Below, in pieces: positions 1-10,084 of a stretch of DNA of 64,000 nucleotides. The DNA comes from SH-MAG3 sp036374995 (GTDB lineage Bacteria > Gemmatimonadota > Gemmatimonadetes > Longimicrobiales > RSA9). The first letter of the stretch is position 1; every line of letters starts with the position of its first letter. The notes below the pieces were generated by a model. That model had not been told where the DNA came from and made no database searches. It was given only the letters and a program-made list of their open reading frames with translations. The DNA lies in contig DASUSS010000069.1 in NCBI GenBank assembly GCA_036374995.1, forward strand, positions 1 to 64,000. The letters are read 5' to 3'. The translations under genes were made by a program, and so were the position numbers.

Positions 1-683
1 GGAGCTGCCGCCTTCCGCCCGCGCGAGCGCGCAGGCTCGGCCCGTGCGGCTTCCGGCCCGACCGCCTTCTCCACCGCCGGCGCCCGGCGCGCCGCGGCAC
101 CGCCGGCCTTCGCTGCCCGCCGCGGCGCTGCCGCCTTCTTCCCGGCCGCCTTCCCGGCCGGCGTCCGGCGCGCCGGTGCCTTCTTCGCGACCGCTTTCCG
201 CACCGCCTTCTTCGGCGCCTTCCTGGCCGCCTTCCGCGCACCCTTCTTCGCCGGTGCCTTTTTCGCCGGCGCCCGCTGCGCCGACCGCCCGGGCCGGGTC
301 GACCGCTTCTTCGCCGGCGCCTTCCTCGCCCCGGCCTTGCGCGCCGCCTTCTTCGGCGCCGCCTTCTTCGTCGCCTTTTTCGTCGCCTTCTTCGTCGCCT
401 TTTTCGTCGCTGTCTTCTTCGACGGCGCCTTCTTCGTCCCGGCCTTCTTCGATACACCCTTCTTCGTCGCCCCCGCGGGCGACTTCTTCGAGGCCGGCTT
501 ACGTCCGGCCGCGCCGCCCTTCGCTTTCTTCACGCTCTTCTTCCCCACCGCCTTCCTGGCCTTCTTGCTGGCACCGCGCCCGGCTCCGGCCGCACTCGCA
601 CTGCGCCGTTTCGCCGTGCCGGACCGATTCGTCGCCGACTTCTTCCCTGCGCGTCCGCCCTTAGACGTGGCCTTTCGGGCCAT
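1..683 (-). CDS. Histone H1-like lysine/alanine-rich DNA-binding protein, partial (C-terminus beyond window)
   Basis: The frame is open from an ATG at 683 to the window edge, at least 227 codons with no stop. The ATG follows a GGGAGGTG ribosome site by 3-4 bases. The protein starts MARKATSKGGRAGKK and is almost entirely Lys, Ala, Arg, Pro and Thr, with runs of ATKK and PAKKA/APKKA units typical of eukaryotic-H1-tail-like bacterial proteins (Hc1/Hc2, AlgP-like). Such proteins bind DNA or RNA non-specifically through their basic tails and affect nucleoid compaction. No folded domain is visible. The opposite strand reads as a phenylalanine-rich shadow of the AAG-AAG codons and is not a gene. The family call is from composition only. 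Confidence 0.8.
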   Translation of the reverse strand, partial: MARKATSKGGRAGKKSATNRSGTAKRRSASAAGAGRGASKKARKAVGKKSVKKAKGGAAGRKPASKKSPAGATKKGVSKKAGTKKAPSKKTATKKATKKATKKATKKAAPKKAARKAGARKAPAKKRSTRPGRSAQRAPAKKAPAKKGARKAARKAPKKAVRKAVAKKAPARRTPAGKAAGKKAAAPRRAAKAGGAAARRAPAVEKAVGPEAARAEPARSRGRKAAA

Positions 684-738
684 GGTCACCTCCCGGTACG
701 CCGGCCATGGGGGACTGCCCGGCTGGTAGATCCCTGGA

Positions 739-1866
739 TCAGGCGCGCTGGAGCACCCACGCGGAGTCGCGATGCGACGTCTCGCCGTCGACGCAGACGA
801 CGTAACGACTGCCGCTCCAGATCGACGCGGAGCCGTACTCGCCAAGCTTGTTCACCGCGTAGAACGCGACATCGAAGTTCGGCCTGCCGCCCTCATCCAG
901 CAGGCGTCGCTCCACCGTCCAGCGGACGATCCGGCGGCACGCCTCCAGACACGCGTCCGTCGGCTTCGCCCCCGCCCGCATCGCCTCCACCACCACGTGC
1001 GAGCCGCAGGTCTTGATCACCGCCTCGCCCCGCCCGGTCGCGCCTGCCGAACCCACATCGTTGTCCGTGTACAGACCGGCACCGATGAGCGGGGAATCGC
1101 CGATCCGTCCCGGCAGCTTGTAGAACAGACCGCTCGTCGTAGTGACACCGGACAGGTTGCCCTCCCGGTCGACCGCACTGCAGTGGATCGTGCCCATCGG
1201 TCGCACACCATCGTACGACATGCCCTCCGCCGCCGCGGCACCGCCCGGCTCGCGCGTGAAATCCCGGACCCGCTCCCCCGATTCCGACGGCAGCAGCCAG
1301 TCATCATCCGGCGAGAGGCGCGCCCGCAACTCCAGCCAGCGCTGCCGCGCGGCTTCCGTCAGCAGCACTTCGTCCGCCGGGAATCCCATCGCGCGGGCAA
1401 AGCGACGGGCTCCGTCGCCGACCAGGACCACGTGGTCCGTGTACCGCATGACCGCCACCGCCACCAGCGACGGCGTCTTCACGCCTTCCAGAGCCGCCAC
1501 CGCCCCCGCCCCCCGCGTCGGACCGTGCATCACCGACGCATCGAGCTGGACGACGCCCTCCTCGTTCGGCAGACCGCCGTATCCGACCGTCATGTCGGAT
1601 GGGTCGGCCTCGACGATGTTCACGCCACGAACGACCGCTTCGAGGGTGTCACCACCGGTCCGGATGACTTCGATCGCCCGCGACACGGCCTCGCTGCCGT
1701 TGTCGCTCGCGACGGCCACCGGCAGGGTCCGGGACCGGTGTACCGACGGGGCACCGGTGGAGGCCGGGGGCACCGCCGAAAGTCCACCGAAGGGGAAGCT
1801 CCCGACCGCAACGGCACCGATTCCGGCACCCGTAGCACGTTTCAGAAACTCGCGGCGGGAGGTCAT
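739..1866 (-). CDS. Tat-exported N-terminal-nucleophile asparaginase / glycosylasparaginase family hydrolase
   Basis: A 375-residue protein of the isoaspartyl peptidase / aspartylglucosaminidase family, Ntn hydrolases that self-cleave and then hydrolyse asparagine side-chain or isoaspartyl bonds. The start MTSRREFLKRATGAG carries a twin-arginine motif (SRREFLK) and a hydrophobic stretch to about residue 35, so it is probably exported folded. The autoproteolysis site is visible as MG-TIHCSA with the nucleophile Thr at 226; downstream GRIGDSP and GATGRGEA match substrate-binding segments of the family. The frame extends upstream through the neighbouring regulator, but the Tat start at 1866 fits the family length. 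It follows the regulator at 1994-3364 by 127 bp. Whether the substrate is asparagine, a glycosylasparagine or an isoaspartyl peptide cannot be told. Confidence 0.88.
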   Translation of the reverse strand: MTSRREFLKRATGAGIGAVAVGSFPFGGLSAVPPASTGAPSVHRSRTLPVAVASDNGSEAVSRAIEVIRTGGDTLEAVVRGVNIVEADPSDMTVGYGGLPNEEGVVQLDASVMHGPTRGAGAVAALEGVKTPSLVAVAVMRYTDHVVLVGDGARRFARAMGFPADEVLLTEAARQRWLELRARLSPDDDWLLPSESGERVRDFTREPGGAAAAEGMSYDGVRPMGTIHCSAVDREGNLSGVTTTSGLFYKLPGRIGDSPLIGAGLYTDNDVGSAGATGRGEAVIKTCGSHVVVEAMRAGAKPTDACLEACRRIVRWTVERRLLDEGGRPNFDVAFYAVNKLGEYGSASIWSGSRYVVCVDGETSHRDSAWVLQRA

Positions 1867-1993
1867 CGTGGGCTCCTGGACGTCGAAACGGACGGCGTTT
1901 CGCAGGCAGGAAGATACGCGCGTGCACGCACGCGCGCCACAGAAACGTGTCTGGGTGCGGCTATCTCGAGGTCCGGCGTTTAGTTGCGGATTC

Positions 1994-3360
<1,367 letters not shown>

Positions 3361-3364
<4 letters not shown>

Positions 3365-4713
3365 GGTACCGTGTGCTCCGATTCGTCGGGGATCGGCGCC
3401 GGCTTCAGGATGAGCCGCACGCGCGTCACGCGACGCTCCTCGACCTCGTCCACGCGCAGCTCGCCCGCCCCATCATCGACGACGACGACATCCCCGGCGA
3501 TCGGGACCCGACCCAGCTCGCCGAAGACGTACCCGCCGATCGTGTCGTAGTCCCGCTCCGGCAGGGCGAGCCCGAACCGCTCGTTCACATCGAAGATGCT
3601 CGCACCGCCATCGATCAGCACCTCGCCCGCATCCGTGATCTCGAAATCGGTTTCCTCTTCCGGGATGTCGTGCTCATCGTAGATGTCGCCGACGATCTCC
3701 TCCAGCATGTCCTCGAGCGTGACGAGCCCGTCCGTCCCGCCGAACTCGTCCAGCACGATCGCCATGTGCACGCTCTTCGTGCGCAGCTCCGGCAACAGCT
3801 CGCCGATGCGCTTGGTGTCCGGCACGAAGTACGGCTCGCGCACGAGTCTCGCGAGATCGAACTCGACCTCATCGGCGCCTTCGCGCGTGATGTGCGTGAG
3901 CAGGTCCTTCACGAGCAGCACGCCCGTGATGTCATCGATCGATTCCGCATACACCGGAATCCGCGAATGACCCTCCTCCGCCACGAGCGCGAGCGTCTCC
4001 GCACGCGTCGCCGTGACCGGCAGCGCAACGATGTCGCGCCGCGGCGTCATCACCTCGCGCGCGAGCGTATCGCGCAGGTGATAGACACCGAGCAGCATCT
4101 GCTCCTGGTCCGACTCCACCGTCCCTTCCGGTGCCTGCTCGACCAGCAGCCGGATCTCCGGCGCCGCGTGTGGCGCCACGGCACTGCGGCCGAGCATGCG
4201 CAGCAGGACCGCGGCCGTCCGCGAGCTGAGCCAGAGCAGCGGTCGGAGGATGCGGCCGATCAGTCGCGTCGGACCGAGCGTGCGCAGCACGACCCGCTCC
4301 GGCTCCTGCGCCGCGAGCAGCCGCGGGACCCGCTCCCCGAGCGAAGCGTGCAGCCAGCCCACGAGCAGGAGCGTGACGGCCGTGGCCAGAACGTGGGCCG
4401 TGAGGGACGTGTCGCCCGGGACCGCGATCGAGCCCAGCCGGTCGACGATCAGGCCGTGCAGGGACGTCTCCGCGATCCAGCCGATCCCGATCGTCGCCAG
4501 CGCGCTGCCCAGCCGCGCTCCGGCCAGGAACGCGTCCGGCGCATCCAGCTCGGCCAGCACGCGCTGCGCGCGCTTTGCTCCGCCCCGCGCCAGCGGCTCC
4601 AGCCGCGAACGACGCGCCAGGCTGAACGCGGACCGGGCCGCAACGAGATAGCCGTTGATGCCGATCAGCGCCAACACCGCGATGAGCTTCAGAACTGTAC
4701 TGGCGGGGTCCAT
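3361..4713 (-). CDS. CNNM/CorC (HlyC/CorC) family membrane protein with CBS pair
   Basis: A 450-residue inner-membrane protein of the CNNM/CorC family, associated with Mg2+/Co2+ transport or efflux. The N-terminal DUF21 domain (about residues 1-185) has several hydrophobic segments. A tandem CBS module follows (about 200-320, starting TPRRDIVALPV; second half PDTKRIGELLPELRTK, then HMAIVLDEFGGTDGLVTLED), and a C-terminal CorC_HlyC domain (about 340-430, DYDTIGGYVFGELGRVP) ends the protein. The order and length are standard. It is translationally coupled to the sigma-54 regulator downstream, suggesting that regulator responds to an envelope or metal-ion signal; that link is inference. Confidence 0.93.
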
Positions 4714-4770
4714 GGTGCGGGGTTCAGGAATCGCGTGCGACCACCCGGGCGGGCAGCCGCACGCAGCGGC

Positions 4771-5085
4771 TCACGCCGCGGTCGCGTCCTCGTGCGCGAG
4801 CGCCGTGTGCTCACGGCCGTGTGGAATGACCGGCTGGCAGAAACGCAGACCGGCCTCCCGTAGCTGAGCCAGCTCCTGCGCGCTCAGGTCCGGGTGCCGA
4901 TCCTTCATGAAGTCGAGGGTATCATCCATCCACGCCATCTGATCGTCACGCTCGGCGCCCAGCACGCCGCACTGGCGAATCGCGCTGAACAGCTCGTCGC
5001 GCGCACGATCCAGGACTGTCGGTGGAGCAGCATTGTTGCGGGGGGCGGAACGGCTCTTCCTGGGCTCACGTCTCTTTCGCGCCAA
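4771..5085 (-). CDS. Hypothetical protein, 104 aa, TTG start
   Basis: I do not recognise this protein. The best start is a TTG at 5085: a GGAGG site at 5093-5097 lies 7 bases upstream, whereas the in-frame ATG at 5103 has no ribosome site and would place that GGAGG inside the gene. The protein begins with a basic stretch (ARKRREPRKSRSAPRN), followed by a mostly helical acidic region (FSAIRQCGVLGAERDDQMAW, then DDTLDFMKDRHPDLSAQEL) and a short C-terminus with REHTALAHEDATAA. No signal peptide or membrane segment is seen. An AT-rich island at 5155-5180 could hold its promoter. It may be a small regulatory or nucleic-acid-binding protein, but nothing shows that directly. Confidence 0.6.
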   Translation of the reverse strand: MARKRREPRKSRSAPRNNAAPPTVLDRARDELFSAIRQCGVLGAERDDQMAWMDDTLDFMKDRHPDLSAQELAQLREAGLRFCQPVIPHGREHTALAHEDATAA

Positions 5086-5401
5086 CGGGCAACCTCCTTC
5101 CATGCCTCGGGGTTTCCTTGTCGTATCGGGCCGGCAGCGACTCGCTGCGTAACAGGCAATATAGCATGTAAATATAGCTGGATACGCGAGTGAGGCCAAG
5201 CGTGTCGGGCCACGGCGTCAGCGCCGATCCGGGACTCCGTTTGTCCCGGGACTCCAGGCCCGCTGCCCGGCCCCCGGCAGCCCGTCGAATCGGTGACACA
5301 GTCCTGTGGCCGATGTTGTGCGGATACGTCGGACGGCCACGCCAGGTCACCGCGCCACGGCGCGGAGCCACGGAGCCACGTCGCCACGGAGCCACGCACC
5401 C
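5086..5401. other. Intergenic region with AT-rich island between divergent genes
   Basis: This 316-bp gap separates the small minus-strand gene from the plus-strand hydrolases. In a 70% GC background it holds one AT-rich patch at about 5155-5180, in which an imperfect GCTATATT motif occurs twice (minus-strand reading) 13 bp apart. It is the likeliest promoter zone, but no convincing -35/-10 pair could be placed. From about 5350 to 5398 an imperfect GGAGCCACG-type repeat runs up to the hydrolase start. The rest shows nothing recognisable. Confidence 0.4.
5351..5398 (+). repeat. Short degenerate tandem repeat of a GCCACGGA-like unit
   Basis: Imperfect copies of GCCACGG / GGAGCCACG follow one another directly in front of the ATG at 5402. 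The unit is irregular (8-17 bp spacing), so this is a simple low-complexity repeat, not an array. It contributes GGAG-like sequences near the start codon. Confidence 0.5.
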
Positions 5402-6133
5402 ATGATCCGCCAGACCCGCATCGGCCGGTACCGGATCCAGTCGGAGCACGCAGGCGAGGGCCCGCCCGTGGTGCTGCTGCACGGGCTGTCCGGATCGCAT
5501 CGCTGGTGGCGGTTCACGACGCCGGTGCTGGCGCGACGGCACGCGGTTCACGTGCCGGAGCTGGTCGGGTTCGGCGGGAGCCGGGGCGGTGGCCGCCAGC
5601 CGGACATCCGGGAGATGGCGGGCGTGGTGGCCGAATGGCTGCGCGCGCTGGACCTCACGGAGTGCCGGCTCGTCGGCCACTCGATGGGCGGGCAGATCGC
5701 GCTGCACATCGCCGCGGAGCACCACATGCCGGAACGCCTTGCGCTGGTGTGTGCCTCCGGGATGCCGCGCACGTGGTCGGTGCGGGATGCGACCCGTATG
5801 GTCGCGGACGTGCTGCCGCCGCGCGCGTGGGGATCGAAGCTGTTCGTGCCGACGATTGCCGTCGATGCGGTCCGTGCCGGGCCGCGGGCGCTCCTCTTCG
5901 CGACACGGCACCTCCTGTCCGATGACGTGACGCCGCTGCTGGCGCGCATCGCGTGCCCGACGCTCCTGGTCTGGGGCGAGCTGGACCCGCTCGTCCCGCT
6001 CGAGCACGGGCGTCGCATGGCGGAGCTCATTCGGGGCGCGCGCCTCGTCGTGATCCGCGACGCGGCGCACAATCCGATGGCCGATCGGCCGGCCGAGTTC
6101 AACCGGGTGCTGCTCGATTTCCTCGACACATGA
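5402..6133 (+). CDS. Alpha/beta-fold hydrolase
   Basis: A 243-residue cytoplasmic alpha/beta hydrolase. The oxyanion motif LLHGLSGS is at 25-32, the nucleophile elbow GHSMGG puts Ser94 in the active site, and the triad is completed by Asp195 (WGELDPLVP) and His223 (RDAAHNPM). Length and motif spacing are normal for the family (esterases, lactonases, C-C hydrolases). The ATG at 5402 is chosen because upstream in-frame codons are low-complexity repeat sequence. Its stop overlaps the start of the next hydrolase gene as ATGA, so the two are co-translated. The substrate is not predictable. Confidence 0.9.
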   Translation: MIRQTRIGRYRIQSEHAGEGPPVVLLHGLSGSHRWWRFTTPVLARRHAVHVPELVGFGGSRGGGRQPDIREMAGVVAEWLRALDLTECRLVGHSMGGQIALHIAAEHHMPERLALVCASGMPRTWSVRDATRMVADVLPPRAWGSKLFVPTIAVDAVRAGPRALLFATRHLLSDDVTPLLARIACPTLLVWGELDPLVPLEHGRRMAELIRGARLVVIRDAAHNPMADRPAEFNRVLLDFLDT

Positions 6134-6876
6134 CCACGCTGCGCCGACGACTGGATGCGGGCGGGCTGCGGGCGTCCTACCGCGAGGCGGGTTCGGGCCG
6201 GACCGCGATCGTCACGGCCGGCCTCGGCCTGACCAGCCGCTTCTACGAGGAGAGTTACGACGCGTTCGCCGCGGCCGGCATCCACCTCCTCGTGCCGGAC
6301 CTGCCCGGCTGGGGCGAGACGCCGGGTCCGCGTACGGGTCTGACCGCCTCGGGGTCCGCGGATTTCCTGATCGCGTTCGCGCAGGCCGCAGGCGTCCGCC
6401 GCGCGGTGTGGATCGGCCACAGCCTCGGCGCGCAGGCGGTCGTGCACGTCGCCGCGCGCCGGCCCGATCTGGCCGCCGGCATCGTCCTGGCCGGGCCGAC
6501 CGGTGCGCCCGGCCGCCTCGAGCTGCTCCGGCAGGCACGCGGACTGGCGGTGGAAGCGAAGCGGACGTCGTGGCAGGTGATCCGCGCCGTCGCGCGTGAC
6601 TACATCCGGACCTCGCCCGTGCGTTACGTCGGCACGTGGCTGCGCCACACCAATGACTCGCTGCTGGAGCGCCTGCCCGCAGTGCAGTGTCCTGCACTCA
6701 TCCTGGCCGGTGATGCCGACCCCGTCTGTCGCCCCGAGTTCATCGAGCTGCTGCGGCACCGCATGCCGCATGCGGCGATCGCCTGGATCCGCGGCGGGAC
6801 CCACGCCCTGCCGCGCGGTCACGCCGAGGCGTTCAACCGCGCCGTCATCGCGTTCATCCAGAGTATCGATTCGTGA
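6130..6876 (+). CDS. Alpha/beta-fold hydrolase, second of a coupled pair
   Basis: A 248-residue alpha/beta hydrolase starting inside the stop codon of the preceding hydrolase (ATGA overlap). The nucleophile elbow is GHSLGA with Ser98; Asp197 (AGDADPVC) and His225 (RGGTHALP) complete the triad. The usual HG oxyanion dipeptide is replaced by TAGLGLTS at about 29-36, a divergence from its partner. The two proteins are only distantly similar, so this is a functional pair rather than a recent duplication. They may act in sequence on one substrate or form a heteromer; neither is shown by the sequence. Confidence 0.88.
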   Translation: MTTLRRRLDAGGLRASYREAGSGRTAIVTAGLGLTSRFYEESYDAFAAAGIHLLVPDLPGWGETPGPRTGLTASGSADFLIAFAQAAGVRRAVWIGHSLGAQAVVHVAARRPDLAAGIVLAGPTGAPGRLELLRQARGLAVEAKRTSWQVIRAVARDYIRTSPVRYVGTWLRHTNDSLLERLPAVQCPALILAGDADPVCRPEFIELLRHRMPHAAIAWIRGGTHALPRGHAEAFNRAVIAFIQSIDS

Positions 6877-6887
6877 AGCGTTGCGCA

Positions 6888-6916
6888 GGGGCCCGACCGC
6901 TGCGCGGACGGGCCCC
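6888..6916. terminator. GC hairpin between convergent genes
   Basis: GGGGCCCG at 6888-6895 pairs with CGGGCCCC at 6909-6916 across a 13-base loop. It lies 12 bp after the hydrolase stop and 16 bp beyond the stop of the convergent DUF4097-like gene, so it can serve both strands. There is no T-run on either side. Confidence 0.55.
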
Positions 6917-6931
6917 CGATCGCCGGCGAGT

Positions 6932-7717
6932 CTATCTGCGGCGCAGCTCGATCGAGCCGTTCACGGTCTGGAGCGCCAGCACCCGGCCGCCGGAGCCGAC
7001 CGTGCCGCTCAGGCGACGGTTCATGAAACGGCCACGGACCTCGAGCGGGTAATCCGTCTCGATCCCGCCGGTCACCGTGCTCGCATCCACCTGCGCGTTC
7101 AGCTCGCCTGTGAATGTCACGACGATGCTGCCGTTCGTGGTCTCGAACGCGAGCTCGTCCCGCCAATCGCTGCGGCCCAGCTCGACCTCGATGTTGCCGT
7201 TGACGGTCGACGCAGTCGCGAGACCGGCCGTAGCCACGCGGACCCCGCCGTTGACCGTTTCGGCCACGGTCGTGCCCGCGAGTCCGGTCGCCTCGATCCC
7301 ACCGTTCACCGTACGCGCCGTGAAGTTCACGCCGCGCGGGACCTGCACTTCCCACTGCACGCTGACATCGTTGTTCTGGACGCTGTTGCGACCGCCCTCG
7401 CCCGGGGCACACTCGTTCGGATCGCTGCCGGCGCGGTGCGGATAGACCGCGCAGATCGTGACGCCGTTCGCGTGCTCGAGCACGACCATCCGGACGTCTT
7501 CGGGATCGTTGCGCCGGCTCCGCTTCGTGACCCGTACCACCGCCTCGCCGCCGCTCGCCGCGACCGCGCGGATGCCGCCGTTCACACCCTTGATCTCGAG
7601 CGTGCGACCCGCCGGGACCGTCCCGTTCCACGCCCACTCCTGCTGCGCCGCGACCGGCGCAGCCACGATCGCCGTCGCAGCCAGTACGCCCGTGAGGATG
7701 CCTCTCGTCGTCGTCAT
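6932..7717 (-). CDS. Secreted DUF4097-like beta-strand repeat protein, last gene of ECF operon 1
   Basis: A 261-residue exported protein with a Sec signal peptide (hydrophobic segment to about residue 24, ending PVAAQQ). The mature part is made of short repeated beta strands of the type TVNGGIEA / TVNGNIEVEL / TTNGSIVVTF / TVTGGIETDY / TVNGSIELRR, the right-handed beta-helix-like pattern of DUF4097/DUF2807 adhesin-like proteins. No catalytic motif is visible. It is the fourth gene after the ECF sigma factor and anti-sigma factor, 33 bp behind a paralogous protein. An envelope or surface role under ECF control is inferred; the molecular function of the family is not known. Confidence 0.8.
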   Translation of the reverse strand: MTTTRGILTGVLAATAIVAAPVAAQQEWAWNGTVPAGRTLEIKGVNGGIRAVAASGGEAVVRVTKRSRRNDPEDVRMVVLEHANGVTICAVYPHRAGSDPNECAPGEGGRNSVQNNDVSVQWEVQVPRGVNFTARTVNGGIEATGLAGTTVAETVNGGVRVATAGLATASTVNGNIEVELGRSDWRDELAFETTNGSIVVTFTGELNAQVDASTVTGGIETDYPLEVRGRFMNRRLSGTVGSGGRVLALQTVNGSIELRRR

Positions 7718-7750
7718 CGGATCCGTCCTGATTCCTCGTGAATGTCCCGT

Positions 7751-8602
7751 TCAGCGGCCCGACGGCCGCACCAGATACACACTGCCGTTGTACGACTCCA
7801 GCTCGATCCGCGCACTGCCGCTGCCCAGCGAGATCGAGAACTCGCCATCACCCTCACTGCGTACCTGCACCGGGAACGCCGCCTCGACCTTGCCGTTCCG
7901 CGTAGCGATATCCAGCCGCGCGTTCGCACCCGCGGGCATGCTCATCGTGATGCGCCCGTTGTGCGTGCCGAGGTAGTAGTTTCCGCCGTCGCGCACGGTA
8001 CCATGGTACTCGACGAGACCGTTCACGGTGCTCGCCTCGACGCTCGTCGACTCGATGCCCCGCATCACGATCGCACCGTTCGTCGTCTCCGCCGAGATGT
8101 TGCCGCGCACCGAGCTCAGATGCAGAGCCTCGTTCACGTTCGTGACCGTGACGTCGCCCTGCACGTCCTCGAGGATGATGCCGCCGGACACGGACTCCAC
8201 ATTGACGGGGCCGCTCACGCGGCGGACCGTGATCGAGCCCTCGACGTTCTCCAGGTCGAGACTGCCCTGCACCCCGTCGACGACGATCGGCATGTGCACG
8301 CCCTCGATCTGGATGTCGAAGCGCCGCGGCACCGTGATCTCCAGCCGGACGGGGCCGGGCCGCCCGCGAGGATTGTCGCTGTCGATGCTGACCCTCGAGC
8401 CATTACGCTCGATCTCGACGCGCGTCGCACCCGATGCGGTCGACCGCACGCGCATCGCCGCGCGGTCCCAGGTATCGATCGTGACCGAACCGTTCAGGGC
8501 GTCGATCTCGAGGTGGCCGCCCGCGCGCACCTCGAATGTCGTATCCGTCTGCTGCTGCGGAAGCGCGAGTGCGAGCGCCCCCGCGAGAATGGCCGTGATC
8601 AT
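7751..8602 (-). CDS. Secreted DUF4097-like beta-strand repeat protein
   Basis: A 283-residue protein, paralogue of its downstream neighbour. The ATG at 8602, behind AGAGGCGAC, gives a short signal peptide (MITAILAGALALALPQ). The body repeats strands of the form ALNGSVTIDTW, VEGSITVRRV, VSGGIILEDV, TNGAIVMRGI, TVNGLVEYHG and THNGRITMSM with a 20-25 residue period, as in DUF4097/DUF2807. It starts 11 bp after the anti-sigma stop, so it is in the operon sigma - anti-sigma - this gene - second DUF4097-like gene. The frame stays open upstream through the anti-sigma gene, but that part is a shadow. Confidence 0.8.
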   Translation of the reverse strand: MITAILAGALALALPQQQTDTTFEVRAGGHLEIDALNGSVTIDTWDRAAMRVRSTASGATRVEIERNGSRVSIDSDNPRGRPGPVRLEITVPRRFDIQIEGVHMPIVVDGVQGSLDLENVEGSITVRRVSGPVNVESVSGGIILEDVQGDVTVTNVNEALHLSSVRGNISAETTNGAIVMRGIESTSVEASTVNGLVEYHGTVRDGGNYYLGTHNGRITMSMPAGANARLDIATRNGKVEAAFPVQVRSEGDGEFSISLGSGSARIELESYNGSVYLVRPSGR

Positions 8603-8613
8603 GTCGCCTCTAT

Positions 8614-9318
8614 TCAGCTCTCCGCGCGCTGGACGCGCGTCGCCAATCGCAGAATGTCGACCTTCTTGCGCATCGTGTTGTCCAGTTGACGGTGCAGTCT
8701 CGGATTGCCCGGGTCCGTGGTGAGTGCTGCGCGTGCGTCCGCAATCGCACGGTCGATCGACTCCAGCGAGCGCTCGATCACTTCCACCGTTGCGGGATCG
8801 AGCCCTCCGCGGTTCTCCTCGAGTGCTGCCTCGAGCGTCGCGATGTCGTTCGCGTACTGCGGCTCCGCCTGTACAGCCACCGTGCGCACCACGGGCCCGG
8901 CTCCACCGGCGCTCTGCACCACCGTTCCCGATGCCATCACCGGGACCTCGGCTCCCCCGCGGATCATCCAGACGGCTGCGCCCGAGATCGCCATCAGGAC
9001 GACGGCCGCCGCGGCGAGCTGCGGCATTGAGAAGCTGAACCGGCGCCCGGACGCGACGCCGCGCCGGGCCGCCGACCCGAACGGCCGCACCGCGGCGCTC
9101 CCGCGTCCCGTGATGGCGGCCTCGATCCCCGGCCACAGGTCGCGACCCGGCTCGACGACCGGTGCCTCGTGCGCGGTGCCGGCCACGGCGCGAAGCTCCG
9201 CCTCGATCGTACGGCAGTCCGCGCACTCGTCCAGATGGCGCACGAGATCCTGGCGCTCGGGCTCGGAGAGCGCGCCGTCGATATACTCGGAAAGTCTGTC
9301 CGTCCACGGGTCGTGCAT
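8614..9318 (-). CDS. Anti-sigma factor with N-terminal zinc finger and one membrane helix (ECF module 1)
   Basis: A 234-residue membrane anti-sigma factor. The cytoplasmic N-terminus has the zf-HC2 (ZAS) motif HLDECADC, which binds and sequesters the sigma factor; a single transmembrane segment (PQLAAAAVVLMAISGAAVWM) lies near residue 105-125, and the rest is periplasmic with a helical C-terminal part. The ATG at 9318 (MHDPWTDR) follows AGGAGG by 6 bases. An ATG at 9333 overlapping the sigma stop (ATGA) is the alternative and would put the ribosome site inside the gene. It is immediately downstream of its sigma partner. Confidence 0.88.
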   Translation of the reverse strand: MHDPWTDRLSEYIDGALSEPERQDLVRHLDECADCRTIEAELRAVAGTAHEAPVVEPGRDLWPGIEAAITGRGSAAVRPFGSAARRGVASGRRFSFSMPQLAAAAVVLMAISGAAVWMIRGGAEVPVMASGTVVQSAGGAGPVVRTVAVQAEPQYANDIATLEAALEENRGGLDPATVEVIERSLESIDRAIADARAALTTDPGNPRLHRQLDNTMRKKVDILRLATRVQRAES

Positions 9319-9329
9319 CCGGACCCTCC

Positions 9330-9887
9330 TCATCTCAGATACTGGCGCAGGCTCATCCGGGCGCGATGCAGCTGCGATTTGGATGTGCCCGCAGTCACGT
9401 TCAGCAGATCCGCGATCTCCTCGTGCGTGTAGCCCTCGACATCGTGCAGCACGAACACCTCCCGTGCGCCCCGCGGCAGCGTGTCGAGCGCCGCCTCGAA
9501 GTCCATCCGCAGGTCCGGGCGGTCGCCCCGCGCGTGCAGCGGGATCACCAGCGGGTCGCCCCCGCCGAATCGCTCCCGCCGCGCGGCATGCGTCTGCCGC
9601 CGCGCAAGGACCAGGTTCACCGCGAGCCGGTACAGCCACGTCCCGAACGCCGACTCGCCCCGGAACAGCTCCAGCTTCTGCCAGGCCCGGATGAACACAT
9701 CCTGCGTCAGGTCATCCGCCTCCTCCGGCGTGACCATGCGCCGGCACAGCGTGTGGATCCGCCCCGCGTGCCGCCGGTAGATCCGCTCGAACGCGACCGT
9801 GTCCCCGCCACGAGCCAGCCGGACATCCTCGCGATCGAGATCGGCGATCGTCGGAATCGTGCGTTCAGTCAGTGTGACAGCCCCCAA
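9330..9887 (-). CDS. ECF RNA polymerase sigma factor (module 1)
   Basis: A 185-residue extracytoplasmic-function sigma factor. Region 2 is clear (YRRHAGRIHTLCRRMVTPEE, DDLTQDVFIRAW, then FGTWLYRLAVNLVLARRQ) and region 4 contains the helix-turn-helix (LPRGAREVFVLHDVEGYTHE, then EIADLLNVTAGTSKSQLHRA). No extra C-terminal domain. It heads a four-gene unit with an anti-sigma factor and two secreted DUF4097-like proteins, so those surface proteins are its probable targets (ECF factors commonly control their own operon). Its upstream region is taken up by an inverted-repeat element. Confidence 0.95.
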   Translation of the reverse strand: MGAVTLTERTIPTIADLDREDVRLARGGDTVAFERIYRRHAGRIHTLCRRMVTPEEADDLTQDVFIRAWQKLELFRGESAFGTWLYRLAVNLVLARRQTHAARRERFGGGDPLVIPLHARGDRPDLRMDFEAALDTLPRGAREVFVLHDVEGYTHEEIADLLNVTAGTSKSQLHRARMSLRQYLR

Positions 9888-9961
9888 CGTCGTCCCCCGC
9901 TCGGTTCTGCACCCTTAGACGTGCCGTCCCCGCGGATGGTTGGAAAAAAGCTGGCATCCCG

Positions 9962-10084
9962 TCGGACCAGGCACCAGAATTCCGAAATGGCCCCCGGGGA
10001 AATGGTCCCGGTGCGAAAACCGCCACTCCCGGGGATAATTCACTGGCCGTTCGAGCCAATTCGGAATTCTGGTGCCTGGTCCGA
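9962..10084. repeat. Inverted-repeat intergenic element D with perfect 25-bp arms
   Basis: The left arm at 9962-9986 begins TCGGACCAGGCACCAGAATT and the right arm at 10060-10084 is its exact reverse complement, with a 73-base loop. The arm shares CGGACCAGGC-CCA with the ends of elements at 12888, 41242 and 59625, so it is assigned to the same family. It fills most of the gap between the divergent sigma gene and the PhzF-family gene. The last base of the right arm is the A of the PhzF start codon, so a folded transcript would hide that start. Confidence 0.75.

Noticed and set aside
337..729. A plus-strand phenylalanine-rich frame at the window start
   Set aside because: It is the reverse reading of the AAG-AAG codons of the histone-like gene.
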